A DNA stretch of 14,155 nucleotides from JBFKMV01 sp041629655 (GCA_041629655.1 JBFKMV010000136.1:1-14155), one strand, 5' to 3'; shown: positions 1 through 7,531, counted from the first letter of the stretch. Notes: generated by a model from the sequence alone, not told the origin. Numbers and translations: made by a program.

Positions 1-32
1 GGGGTCGGACTTCCCCGGTCGGCGCGACTACC

Positions 33-108
33 TGGAGCGGGAAACGGGACTCGAACCCGCGACCCTCAGCTTGGGAAGCTGATGCTCTACCAACTGAGCT
101 ATTCCCGC
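33..108 (-). tRNA. tRNA-Gly, anticodon CCC
   Basis: Read on the minus strand this is a 76-nt cloverleaf. The acceptor stem pairs GCGGGAA with TTCCCGC, the D arm is GCTCAGTTGGTAGAGC, and the anticodon stem is TCAGC/GCTGA around the loop TTCCCAA. The T arm is GCGGG-TTCGAGT-CCCGT, with one G-T wobble. The anticodon CCC (positions 73-75) reads the glycine codon GGG, and the body closely resembles bacterial tRNA-Gly. The 3' CCA is encoded in the genome (33-35, read on the minus strand), after discriminator base T at 36. It sits downstream of the series of minus-strand protein genes but has its own promoter, so it is probably transcribed separately. Confidence 0.97.
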
Positions 109-119
109 TCGCCGGGACC

Positions 120-148
120 ATCGTAGGCGCACACTCGAACGCCGTCAA
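120..148 (-). promoter_or_regulatory. sigma70-type promoter of the tRNA-Gly gene
   Basis: On the minus strand a TTGACG -35 hexamer (143-148) is followed by exactly 17 bases and a TACGAT -10 hexamer (120-125). The mature tRNA 5' end (108) lies 11 bases beyond the -10 box, which leaves room for a start site near 113 and a very short leader. Each hexamer matches the housekeeping consensus at five of six positions (TTGACA, TATAAT: TACGAT matches at four), and the spacing is optimal. The call comes from sequence pattern alone. Confidence 0.7.
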
Positions 149-189
149 CGGCCCTCGTAGATCGCTGTTCGCAGGCGCGCCAGGCCGAT

Positions 190-215
190 GATTGGCTTCC
201 TTTCCCCTGCCAATC
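190..215. other. inverted repeat between tRNA-Gly and the methyltransferase gene, possible weak terminator
   Basis: GATTGGC (190-196) and GCCAATC (209-215) are a perfect 7-bp inverted repeat around a 12-base pyrimidine-rich loop. It lies 52 bases past the stop of the last minus-strand protein gene and upstream of the tRNA promoter, a sensible place for a transcript end. The stem is short, the loop is long and no T-run follows, so an intrinsic terminator is only a possibility. The rest of 109-267 holds the tRNA promoter and nothing else I recognise. Confidence 0.25.
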
Positions 216-267
216 GCTGAGGCGACGACGACGGCGCCGGTCTCGAGGCAGTGGGGTCCGGTATCGC

Positions 268-822
268 TCAGAACAAGAACGGGATGAACAGCTTGGTTCG
301 TTTCATGTATTCAGCGTACGCTGGGCCGAAGTAGGCAAGGTTCTCCGATTCCTCCGTTCTGGCGGTTGCCAACAGGAACAGGGTCGTACTCGAGGCCAGC
401 AGGCCACCGACCCAGGAAGGACGTTTGAAGAAGGCTCCCCAGGCGAGGAACAACAATGAACTGTAGATCGGGTGGCGGATATACCGATATGCGCCAGTGG
501 TGACGAGCGCGGTGGTCTTTTCGATTCCCAGGAGACACACGTCGTCCCGTTGCGCGTCTGGCTTCCCCTTCGCTCTGAGCAGAAGGGCGCCGTGGATGAC
601 CAGGAATGTGCAGACCGTCAGCAGGAACCAGGAGACCAGCTGGTGCCAGGAATACGGTTCGCGAAACCATGTGTCGAGATTCAGCAGGATCAGGATCAGG
701 ATCGCTTCCCATGCGAAGGCGCGGTAGAAACCGTGAGACCGGGGAGCCAGGAGGGAACGACGGGAAACGCAGACGATCACGGCGGTTGTCAGGGCAAACA
801 CGACTGCTTTGAAAACGAGCAT
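268..822 (-). CDS. isoprenylcysteine carboxyl methyltransferase (ICMT)-like membrane methyltransferase
   Basis: This 184-residue integral membrane protein has hydrophobic segments near residues 1-18, 36-52, 61-82, 118-131 and 137-153. It carries the signature of the ICMT/phospholipid-methyltransferase superfamily: TTGAYRYIRHPIY at 108-120, then TEE at 156-158 and FGPAYAEY at 165-172. These elements bind S-adenosylmethionine in the family. Known members methylate prenylated cysteine, phosphatidylethanolamine or other membrane substrates, so the substrate here cannot be named. It starts 6 bases after the rRNA methyltransferase stop with no clear Shine-Dalgarno sequence, which suggests coupling to the gene before it. 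Its base composition is unlike the rest: 31 of 60 bases are G/C at 301-360 and 35 of 60 at 601-660, against 44 of 60 at 1201-1260 in the neighbour. That hints at a separate origin. Confidence 0.85.
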   Translation of the reverse strand: MLVFKAVVFALTTAVIVCVSRRSLLAPRSHGFYRAFAWEAILILILLNLDTWFREPYSWHQLVSWFLLTVCTFLVIHGALLLRAKGKPDAQRDDVCLLGIEKTTALVTTGAYRYIRHPIYSSLLFLAWGAFFKRPSWVGGLLASSTTLFLLATARTEESENLAYFGPAYAEYMKRTKLFIPFLF

Positions 823-828
823 GGACTG

Positions 829-2022
829 TCACTCGGGAAGGCTCTGCGCACCGCCCGCCCGTCGACCCCTGCGGGCTCCCCTTCCCCGCCCCGCCCGCGT
901 CAGCAACGCCAGCGCCTCGACCTGCCGGGTCTGCGGCATCATGTCGATGGGCTGGACGGAGACGACGTTAAAGCCCTTGGTGCGCAGGATGTCCAGATCG
1001 CGGCACAGCGTGGCCGGGTCGCAGGACAGGTAGGCCAGCTTCCTCGCCGGGGTCTGCGCGATCGCGTCCAGCACGGCCTCGCGCGCGCCGGCGCGGGAGG
1101 GGTTGAGCACGACGGCGTCGGGGGCGGCGTCGCGTAGCCGGCCGAGGCCGCGCTCCACGGCGACCGGGGAGATCCGGAAGTCCGTCAGGCGGTGCGCGCG
1201 GAGGGTCGACTTGAGGTCGGCGACGGCGCTCCGGTGGCCCTCGGCGAAGAACAGGCGGCGGAAGCGCCGCGACAGCGCCAGGCCGTGGGTGCCGACGCCG
1301 GCGTAGAGGTCGGCCAGCGCGGTGCCGCGCTCGAGGAAGCGCTCCATCAGTTCGTGGATCTTCGGCAGCAGCGCCAGGTTGACCTGGAAGAACGCGGCCG
1401 GCGAGACGCGGAGCCGGAAGCCGGCGTGCTCGACCCACACCTCGCGCTCGCCCCACAGCGGACGCACCGGGCCGCGGATCACCTGCGGGCCGGCCGAGGG
1501 GTTGAGATTGACCGAGATTCCGACGACGTGCCGGCAGCTCTGGCGCAGCGCCTCGAGCGGGAACGGCGGCAGATCGGCCGCGCGGAACACCAGCGTCAGG
1601 TGCTGCCGCGCGGGGTCGCTGCCGCAGCGCAGGTCGACGTGACGCAGGCTGCGCGGGAAGCTCGGACGTTCCGCGAGGAAGCGGCGGATCCGGCGCGTGG
1701 TCTCCAGCAGCTCCGGAAGCAGCACGCGGCAGTCCGGCGCGTTGACGATCTCGCGCGTGCCGGCGCGGAAGTAGCCGACGCGCAAACCGCCCTTGTGCGA
1801 GATCCCGATCGCCAGCTTGGCCCGGCTGCGGTAGGCGGCGCGGAGCGGCGAGGGCAGGGTCGGCAGCGGCCGGATCCGGCTCAGCCCGGGGTGCCGGGCC
1901 AGCGCCTGGGCCACGACCTCGCGCTTGCGCTCGAGCTGCTCGGCGTAGTCGACGTCGAGCAGGCCGCAGGCCCCGCACTCCTCGCCGTGCGGGCAGTGGA
2001 CTCGCGTGGTGGCTTGCTCCAT
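829..2022 (-). CDS. 23S rRNA (uracil-5-)-methyltransferase, TrmA/RlmCD family, RlmC-like
   Basis: This 397-residue enzyme should methylate carbon 5 of a uridine in RNA using S-adenosylmethionine. The family Fe-S ligands are present: C10, C16 and C19 at the N-terminus, plus C98 in APDC. FFQVN at 211-215 and DLYAGVGTHGL at 238-248 form the SAM site. NPSRAG is at 307-312, the nucleophile cysteine is C334 in LSCDPATL, and E369 in QVE matches the family's general base. There is no N-terminal TRAM domain, and asparagine replaces the aspartate of the DPPR motif. Both points match RlmC (m5U747) rather than RlmD or TrmA, but the target base is inferred. The last ~20 residues are a basic Gly/Arg tail beyond the usual end. 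It starts 10 bases after the epimerase stop and no Shine-Dalgarno sequence is visible. Confidence 0.9.
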   Translation of the reverse strand: MEQATTRVHCPHGEECGACGLLDVDYAEQLERKREVVAQALARHPGLSRIRPLPTLPSPLRAAYRSRAKLAIGISHKGGLRVGYFRAGTREIVNAPDCRVLLPELLETTRRIRRFLAERPSFPRSLRHVDLRCGSDPARQHLTLVFRAADLPPFPLEALRQSCRHVVGISVNLNPSAGPQVIRGPVRPLWGEREVWVEHAGFRLRVSPAAFFQVNLALLPKIHELMERFLERGTALADLYAGVGTHGLALSRRFRRLFFAEGHRSAVADLKSTLRAHRLTDFRISPVAVERGLGRLRDAAPDAVVLNPSRAGAREAVLDAIAQTPARKLAYLSCDPATLCRDLDILRTKGFNVVSVQPIDMMPQTRQVEALALLTRAGRGRGARRGRRAGGAQSLPE

Positions 2023-2032
2023 GGGGACAGGC

Positions 2033-3013
2033 TCAGGCCCCGCGGCGGTCCTCGACCGGGTGCAGCCAGCGGAACGCCACGCACTCGTCGAGCGCGGCCG
2101 GGATGCCCTCCTCGATCGTAGGGTACTCCGGCTCCAGGTCGAGGTCGCTCCACAGCACGTCCGGCCGCACGTTCAGGTTGAGATTCCAGCCGACGACGCT
2201 GCCGGTGGTCAGGATCGTCGGCCGGGCGCGGATCAGCTGGAACGGGCGCAGCACCCGCGCCCCGGCCAGCGCCACCGCCGCCGGCAGCCGCAGGTAACGG
2301 AAGCGGGGGTAATGGTCGCGCACGATCTCGAAGAACTCGTGCCAGGGGGTCGCGCGGCGATCGCCGACCGGCCAGCAGCCGTGGAGCCCGCGCTCGGCCG
2401 CCGCGACCAGCAGCCGCGCGCAGTCGCGGACGTGCAGGTGCGAGAACAGGTTGTCGCCCCGGCCCGGCACGATCAGCCGCCCGCGCGAGACCTTGGAGAA
2501 GAACAGGTCGCGCGCGCCGTAGACGTGCGGCAGCCGCAGCAAGGCCAGCTGCATCCCCGCCGACCCCGCGACCTCCGACAGCCGCCGCTCGGCCTCCAGC
2601 TTGGCGCGCCCGTAGGCCAGCCGGGGCCGCGGCCCGGTGGTCTCGTCGATCGGCTCGGGCTGGCCGTCGTAGACGAACAGGCTGCTGCCGTAGACGAACC
2701 GTCGCACGCCGGCGCGCGCCGCGGCGGCGATCAACTTCTCGGAGCCGTCGACGATGCTCGGCTTGAGCAGTCGGTATTCCTCGAAGGTCGCGCGCGCCGC
2801 GAGGTGGATCACCGCGTCCATGCCCGCGACGGCCCGCTCGAGACCCGCGGCGCTCTCCAGGTCGCCGAACACCGGCTCGGCGTCGAACCCCCGCAGCAGC
2901 AGGCCGCGCTCGGGGCGCCGCACCAGCAGCCGCGGGCGAATGCCGTGCTCGGCGAGCAGCCGGGCCACCGCGTAGCCGATGAACCCCGTCGCACCCGTGA
3001 CCAGAACGCGCAT
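2033..3013 (-). CDS. NAD-dependent epimerase/dehydratase family protein (extended SDR)
   Basis: This 326-residue cytoplasmic protein has an N-terminal Rossmann fold with the nucleotide-binding motif TGATGFIG at 6-13. DLE at 51-53 and HLAA at 70-73 fit the extended-SDR pattern. The catalytic set is complete: serines at 110-111 (YGSSLFVY) and Y134-x3-K138 in AYGRAKLE. The C-terminal ~120 residues, from the RLPHVYG region on, form the substrate domain. Relatives act on nucleotide sugars, flavonoid-like ketones or sterols, so the substrate is open. The start ATG gives the Rossmann strand right at the N-terminus, as usual for the family, although no strong Shine-Dalgarno sequence precedes it. It lies 40 bases after the preceding short-chain dehydrogenase and 10 bases before the rRNA methyltransferase. 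Confidence 0.9.
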   Translation of the reverse strand: MRVLVTGATGFIGYAVARLLAEHGIRPRLLVRRPERGLLLRGFDAEPVFGDLESAAGLERAVAGMDAVIHLAARATFEEYRLLKPSIVDGSEKLIAAAARAGVRRFVYGSSLFVYDGQPEPIDETTGPRPRLAYGRAKLEAERRLSEVAGSAGMQLALLRLPHVYGARDLFFSKVSRGRLIVPGRGDNLFSHLHVRDCARLLVAAAERGLHGCWPVGDRRATPWHEFFEIVRDHYPRFRYLRLPAAVALAGARVLRPFQLIRARPTILTTGSVVGWNLNLNVRPDVLWSDLDLEPEYPTIEEGIPAALDECVAFRWLHPVEDRRGA

Positions 3014-3053
3014 CGGCGATTTGCTGCCGGCGACCGGCGGCCCCCGGGCCCCG

Positions 3054-3806
3054 CTAGCCGCGGCGGCTGCGCACGGTGGCCAGGCCGCCGTCGACGCCGA
3101 AGACTTGCCCCGTGATCCAGGACTGCGCGGGGTCGAGCAGCCAGGCGATCATGCGCGCCACGTCCTCCGGCTCGCCGAGCCGCCCCAGCGCGTGCAGGTC
3201 GCTGGAGGCCTTGGCCGCGCTCTCGTTGGACGTGATCCGCTCCGTCATCGGCGTGCGCACCAGCCCCGGCGCCACCACGTTGAAACGCAGCCCGCGCGTC
3301 GAGTAAGTGGCCGCGGCCGACAGCGCCAGGCCGATCACGCCGGCCTTGGCGGCGGCGATCGCCTCGTGGTTCGACAGGCCGATGCGCGCGGCGGCGGACG
3401 AGATCAGCACCACGGCACCGGCGTTCTTCATCACCCGCCCGGCGGCGCGGACCACCGCGAACGACGTGCCCAGGTTGGCCGACAGCGTGTCCCGCCACTC
3501 CTCCGGTGAAGTCAGGTGCGCCGGCTTGAGCAGCAGCGAGCCCGCGCAGTTGACCACCCCGTCCAGCCGGCCGTGCCGTTCCACGGCGTCCCGGAAGGCG
3601 GCTTCGACGGCCTCCGGCTCGCTGGCGTCGAGGGTGACCGTGGCGGCATCCGTCTCGCCGGCCAGCGTGCGCAGCCGCTCCGGGTGGCGGCCGGCGAGGA
3701 TCACGCCGGCACCCGCGGCCGCCAGGGCCCGGGCCGTCGCCGTGCCGATGCCGCCACCGGCACCGATCACCAGGTGGACCGGCCGTGCCCGGTCGTCCGC
3801 GCTCAC
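3054..3806 (-). CDS. short-chain dehydrogenase/reductase-fold protein lacking the catalytic tyrosine
   Basis: This 250-residue classical SDR-fold protein has a GTG start. The glycine-rich cofactor motif is IGAGGGIG at 14-21, NCAG is at 86-89, N111 fills the tetrad asparagine position, the serine pair is at 136-137, and VAPG at 178-181 follows. The YxxxK motif reads I150-A-A-A-K154: aligned with FabG, whose serine and tyrosine are 13 residues apart, the tyrosine position is isoleucine (codon ATC, 3357-3359). Lysine is kept and H147-E148 lie just upstream. The protein may bind NAD(P) without normal dehydrogenase chemistry, or use another acid/base. Its start overlaps the stop of the 49-residue gene as GTGA, which argues for translational coupling. 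Starts further upstream would run through that gene and add unrelated sequence. Confidence 0.88.
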   Translation of the reverse strand: MSADDRARPVHLVIGAGGGIGTATARALAAAGAGVILAGRHPERLRTLAGETDAATVTLDASEPEAVEAAFRDAVERHGRLDGVVNCAGSLLLKPAHLTSPEEWRDTLSANLGTSFAVVRAAGRVMKNAGAVVLISSAAARIGLSNHEAIAAAKAGVIGLALSAAATYSTRGLRFNVVAPGLVRTPMTERITSNESAAKASSDLHALGRLGEPEDVARMIAWLLDPAQSWITGQVFGVDGGLATVRSRRG

Positions 3807-3952
3807 CGACGCGTTCCGTCGTCCGGCCGGGTCGAATCCGAGGCGGTGCGGAAGCGCGACTCGTCGAGGTCCATCACGCCCACGGACCACACCGCCAGGC
3901 CCACCACCAGCGTGACCAGCAGCCCGATCCCGAACAGCAACAGCTCGGGCAT
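3803..3952 (-). CDS. small single-pass membrane protein, 49 aa, unknown function
   Basis: The predicted product is 49 residues: a hydrophobic stretch at residues 3-25 (start MPELLLFGIGLL) and a charged, polar tail from MDLDESRF onward, ending in basic residues. That pattern fits one transmembrane helix. Its ATG shares one base with the upstream gene's TAA (TAATG, 3950-3954). Its TGA overlaps the dehydrogenase GTG (GTGA, 3803-3806). Being joined on both sides by such junctions is the main evidence that it is real. I do not recognise the family. A longer start would add an Arg/Pro-rich segment that reads across the 58-residue gene in another frame, so I rejected it. Confidence 0.65.
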   Translation of the reverse strand: MPELLLFGIGLLVTLVVGLAVWSVGVMDLDESRFRTASDSTRPDDGTRR

Positions 3953-4128
3953 TAGCGGGCGCTCCGGCCGGACAGCAGCAACGCGCCCAGCGCGAGGATC
4001 GACGGCACCCACAGGCCCACGAACAGGCCCTGCTGCTTGTACCCGCCGAACCACAGCCCGACGCTGAGCAGGAACGAGATGCCGGCCGCGAGGCAGAACA
4101 GGAGCTTTCCGCGTTGGAGCGGCGACAT
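3952..4128 (-). CDS. small two-helix membrane protein, 58 aa, unknown function
   Basis: Translation gives 58 residues beginning MSPLQRGKLLFC. There is a hydrophobic helix at about 8-27, a short loop with GGYKQQG at 28-34, and a second hydrophobic helix at about 35-53 containing GLWVPSILALGALLL. The basic start and the two helices suggest an inner-membrane hairpin. The ATG lies 2 bases after the ferritin-like gene's stop, and the TAA overlaps the next ATG by one base. The regular helix-loop-helix pattern and these junctions support a real gene despite its size. I cannot name a function. Position next to a diiron protein may mean a role in its localisation or regulation, but that is inference. 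Confidence 0.7.
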   Translation of the reverse strand: MSPLQRGKLLFCLAAGISFLLSVGLWFGGYKQQGLFVGLWVPSILALGALLLSGRSAR

Positions 4129-4130
4129 GA

Positions 4131-4556
<426 letters not shown>

Positions 4557-4618
4557 GCTTCCCTCTTTTTTGGCGGTAATCACAGGTCGGTCATGCTAGC
4601 AGAGCGTCGCGCGCGGTT

Positions 4619-6214
4619 CTAACGTCCATCGTCCAGGCGCTCGCCGCGGTCCAGGCGATCCCGGACCGTCTCGTAGGTCGCGCGGTCGGTGCGGCGCCGG
4701 GCGGCGCCGCGCTTTTTCAGCGAGCTCAGCGGGAGCCGCATCCGCGGATTGTCCCCGAGACGCCCGGCGTGGCGGTCGAGAAAGGCCCAGTAGAGCGGCG
4801 TGACCGGGCAGTCGCGCTTGGGGTGGAAGGCGCACTCCGCGCAGTAATCGCTCATGCGGTCGATGTACGCCGCGCCGGAGACGTAGGGCTTCGTCGTGAA
4901 CAGGTCGCCGAGCGCGAACGTCCCCATCCCGAGCACGTTGGGCTCGACCACCCAGTCGTAGGCGTCGGTGTAGGCGACCCAGAACCAGTCGGTCAGCTCG
5001 CGCGGCGAGACGTCGAGCAGCGTGGCCAGGTTGGACAGCACCATCAACCGCGTGATGTGGTGGCTGTAGCCTTCTTCCCACACGTCGCCCACGACGCGGT
5101 CGAGGCAGGCCAGGCCCGAGGGCGTGCCCCAGAACGCCGGCGGCAGCGGATTGCGGGCACCGAGAAACGATGGCGCCGTTCCCCCGGCGCCGTCCTCACC
5201 GGGCAGCTTCCGCAAACCGTCGGTGGCGGCGTGGACGTGCCGCATGAACTCGCGCCAGCCCAGCACCTGCCGGACGAAGCCCTCCTTGCTCGCCAGCGGG
5301 ATGTCCAGCTCCGCGACGTCGCGCAGGATCGCGCGCGGCAGGATCCGCTGCAGGTTGAGCAGGCCCGAAACGCGCGTGTGGAACAGGCCGGTCGAGCGCA
5401 CCGACATCGCATCCTCGTAGGGACCGAACGTCGGCAGGCACTCGCGCCGCGCCCAGCTCCACAGCTCGTCGGCGTCGGCGCGGGTCGCCGGCAGGGCGTC
5501 CGGGGCCAGCGTGCCCGGGTGCTTCGCGAAACGCGATTCGATCAGCTCGCCGACCTCCTGCTTGACCGGGTCGGGGGGGAACTCCGGCGGCTCGGGCGCC
5601 GGGGGCTTCCCCTTCCAGGGCTTGCGGTTTTCGGCATCGAAGCTGTACTTGCCGCCCTCGGGCTTGCCGTCCCGCATCAGCACACCGCTCTCGCGGCGCA
5701 CCAGCCGGTAGAACGCGTCCATCCGCCACGGCGGGTCGTTCACGCTGCGCTCGAACTGGTCGCGGGTGGTCAGCCAGCCCTCGTGCGGGATCGTCTCCAC
5801 CGCGCCGGCGTCGATCAGGGGCTGCAGGTCGACGCGCAGCTCGCGCTCGGCGGGCTCCATCACGCGGACCGGCTCGCCCGGCTCGAGGGCCTCGATCGCC
5901 TCCCGGAGCGCCGGCCCGTAGGGACCCTCGGCCACCACGTGCCGCACCGCCACGCCGCGTTCGGCCTGCTCCAGCGCGAAGTGGCGCAGGTTGGCCAGCA
6001 CCAGGGCCAGCTTCTGCTTGTGGTACGGCCGGCGCGCCGCCTTCCACGGGCTCTCGATCACGATGATGCCCAGCCCGGACGGGTCCTCGCGCGCCAGCGG
6101 GCCGATGCCGTCGTTGAGCTGGTCGTAGGGCACGAAGATCCAGCTCCGGCCGGCCGGGTCGGGTTGGCGCTCCGCGAGCAGGCGGGCGAAGCCGCGGGGC
6201 CGTGGCTCGCTCAC
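4619..6214 (-). CDS. iron-sulfur bacterial cryptochrome/photolyase (FeS-BCP, PhrB-type)
   Basis: This 531-residue protein belongs to the prokaryotic (6-4) photolyase class typified by Agrobacterium PhrB, which repairs UV photoproducts with light via FAD. The N-terminal antenna domain begins near FVPYDQLND (27-35). RMDAFYR at 164-170, the FAD-domain SVRSTGLFHTRVSGLLNLQR at 271-290, EGYSHHITRLMV at 381-392 and DAYDWVVEPNVLGMG at 418-431 are class signatures. Four cysteines, C370, C458, C461 and C469, match the [4Fe-4S] ligand pattern, including the CAEC...CP cluster near the C-terminus. The GTG start is the best in-frame choice, with only weak ribosome-binding sequence. It lies 75 bases after the MBL-fold gene. 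Whether it repairs DNA or signals light cannot be read from sequence alone. Confidence 0.93.
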   Translation of the reverse strand: MSEPRPRGFARLLAERQPDPAGRSWIFVPYDQLNDGIGPLAREDPSGLGIIVIESPWKAARRPYHKQKLALVLANLRHFALEQAERGVAVRHVVAEGPYGPALREAIEALEPGEPVRVMEPAERELRVDLQPLIDAGAVETIPHEGWLTTRDQFERSVNDPPWRMDAFYRLVRRESGVLMRDGKPEGGKYSFDAENRKPWKGKPPAPEPPEFPPDPVKQEVGELIESRFAKHPGTLAPDALPATRADADELWSWARRECLPTFGPYEDAMSVRSTGLFHTRVSGLLNLQRILPRAILRDVAELDIPLASKEGFVRQVLGWREFMRHVHAATDGLRKLPGEDGAGGTAPSFLGARNPLPPAFWGTPSGLACLDRVVGDVWEEGYSHHITRLMVLSNLATLLDVSPRELTDWFWVAYTDAYDWVVEPNVLGMGTFALGDLFTTKPYVSGAAYIDRMSDYCAECAFHPKRDCPVTPLYWAFLDRHAGRLGDNPRMRLPLSSLKKRGAARRRTDRATYETVRDRLDRGERLDDGR

Positions 6215-6289
6215 CGCTCGTCGCCGTCCCGCGGCTCGACGGCGCGACTCAGCAACAGCACGACCATTCCGCGCGTATCGAGGCTCCGC

Positions 6290-6883
6290 TCACCCCACGA
6301 ACTCCCGCAACGCCGCCTTCCCACCCCCGATCACGGGCCACCCGTGCGCCAGCAGCAGATGGTCGAACTCGCGATCCAGCAGGCGCCGGTAGGCCTCGCG
6401 CAGCCCGCGCTTGATCGCCTCCGGATCGTCGCCCATGTAGGCCTCGGGCACGAAGCCCAGCGGTCCGTCCGCCTGCCGGACCACTCCGTCGGCCAGCGCG
6501 ACGATCCCGCCGTGCTTCGGGATCAGCAACGCCGTCTCGTCGGGACAGATCGCGCCGATCTCGATCGCCTCGATCCCTCCGGGCAGCCGGTCGCCGAAGT
6601 GGAAGCCCTCCACCGGCTCGCCGCCCTGGAACTCGTGCATCCCCTGCTCGACGCAGCGGACGCCGCAGCCGAACCGATCGACGAACCGCCCGCTGTCGCG
6701 GTAGTGGTGGCGGTTGGTCAGCAGCACGTGCGCGGGCCGGCCCGGGAGGGATTCGAGACCCGCGGCCGGGACCAGCGGGTCGATCAGCACCCGCTCGTCG
6801 ACCAGGTAGTACGAGCTGACCTCGATTTTGATCTTGGGATGGGTGACGGTCCAGTGCAGGACCCCGGGAATGATCTCCTTCAT
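6290..6883 (-). CDS. metallo-beta-lactamase-fold protein with degenerate metal site
   Basis: This 197-residue protein has the outline of an MBL-fold hydrolase: an N-terminal strand region with YYLVDERVLIDPL (25-37), the motif region LLTNRHHYRDS at 54-64, ADG at 131-133 and LLLAHGWPVIGGG at 177-189. In the motif usually written HxHxDH, the first histidine is N57, H59 remains, and the Asp-His pair is Y61-R62, although D63 is close by. H83, D132 and H180 could be the later ligands. It may therefore bind one metal or none, and the reaction cannot be predicted. AGGAGGTG at 6889-6896, 5 bases before the ATG, is one of the two strongest Shine-Dalgarno sequences in the window and fixes the start. It follows the VTT-domain gene by 21 bases. 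Confidence 0.82.
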   Translation of the reverse strand: MKEIIPGVLHWTVTHPKIKIEVSSYYLVDERVLIDPLVPAAGLESLPGRPAHVLLTNRHHYRDSGRFVDRFGCGVRCVEQGMHEFQGGEPVEGFHFGDRLPGGIEAIEIGAICPDETALLIPKHGGIVALADGVVRQADGPLGFVPEAYMGDDPEAIKRGLREAYRRLLDREFDHLLLAHGWPVIGGGKAALREFVG

Positions 6884-6888
6884 GTCAG

Positions 6889-6896
6889 CACCTCCT
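6889..6896 (-). promoter_or_regulatory. strong ribosome binding site of the MBL-fold gene
   Basis: AGGAGGTG on the minus strand is an almost perfect anti-16S match and lies 5 bases before the ATG at 6883. Most neighbouring genes here have weak or no such site, so this gene is probably translated well and independently of coupling. Confidence 0.75.
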
Positions 6897-6904
6897 GCTT
6901 CCGG

Positions 6905-7531
6905 TCAAACACCGCGCTGCCGCACCTGCCGCGTGGCCGCCCACAGGAACCACAGCGCCGAGGGCACCGCAACGGCCACGAACAGCGCCAGGAACGCGCT
7001 GTGGTGGTCGCCGGCGTACTCTCCCGCCCAGGCGTAGCCGAACGCCAGCGGCACGCCGCCGAGCACCTGCCCGAGCATGAACGGGCCAAAGCGCATGTCC
7101 GCGGTCCCCGCCATGCAGGTGATCGTCTCGGCGATCAGCGGGATCGGGCGGCTGAGGATCACGGCCAGCACGCCGAAGCGGTCGAAGAACGGCTTGACGG
7201 TGTCGTCGGCGCGGTTGCCGACGATCAGCCGCAGCACCCGCTTGCCGTACCAGCGCGAGACCCAGTAGCCCAGCACCGCGCCGGAGAGCAGCCCCGCCAG
7301 CGAGACCAGCGCCCCGGGCACCAGCGAGAACAGCGTGCCGTTGAAGGTCATCACGATGCTGGACGGGATGGGCAGGAAGATGTCCGAGGCCATCAGCGCG
7401 ATGCTGGTCACCGCCGCGGCGGCGCGGGACTTGCCCTCGAGGTGCCGGATCGCGTCCACCTCGCCCATCAGCACGAACATCGCGATCAGCGCGGCCAGGA
7501 ACAGCAGCCACGCCAGCACCCAGCGGGTCAC
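6905..7531 (-). CDS. VTT/DedA-type (TVP38/TMEM64-like) integral membrane protein
   Basis: This 208-residue polytopic inner-membrane protein of the VTT (SNARE-associated Golgi) superfamily has helices near 3-22, 37-50, 67-90, 118-140 and 178-200. The re-entrant loop motif is seen at about 50-65 (DIFLPIPSSIVMTFNG), and the second family motif, FGVLAVILSRPIPLIAET, at 119-136 includes R128. Relatives affect membrane lipid distribution or small-molecule transport, and the substrate here is unknown. The GTG start is well supported: AAGGAGGT at 7538-7545 lies 6 bases upstream, and the GTG overlaps the previous gene's stop as GTGA (7528-7531). Longer in-frame starts would read through the upstream gene and give Arg/Gly-rich nonsense. 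Confidence 0.88.
   Translation of the reverse strand: MTRWVLAWLLFLAALIAMFVLMGEVDAIRHLEGKSRAAAAVTSIALMASDIFLPIPSSIVMTFNGTLFSLVPGALVSLAGLLSGAVLGYWVSRWYGKRVLRLIVGNRADDTVKPFFDRFGVLAVILSRPIPLIAETITCMAGTADMRFGPFMLGQVLGGVPLAFGYAWAGEYAGDHHSAFLALFVAVAVPSALWFLWAATRQVRQRGV

Noticed and set aside
1..32. Possible terminator after the tRNA
   Set aside because: CGGGG and CCCC can pair around an 8-base loop, but the window ends there and no T-run is seen.
3807..3890. Upstream start for the short-chain dehydrogenase
   Set aside because: It would read through the 49-residue membrane gene in another frame and add 28 residues before the Rossmann strand. The GTG at 3806 overlaps that gene's stop neatly.
4567..4618. 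Promoter for the ferritin-like gene
   Set aside because: TAGCAT can be read as a -10 box, but no acceptable -35 lies 16-18 bases upstream; the best hexamer matches three of six positions.
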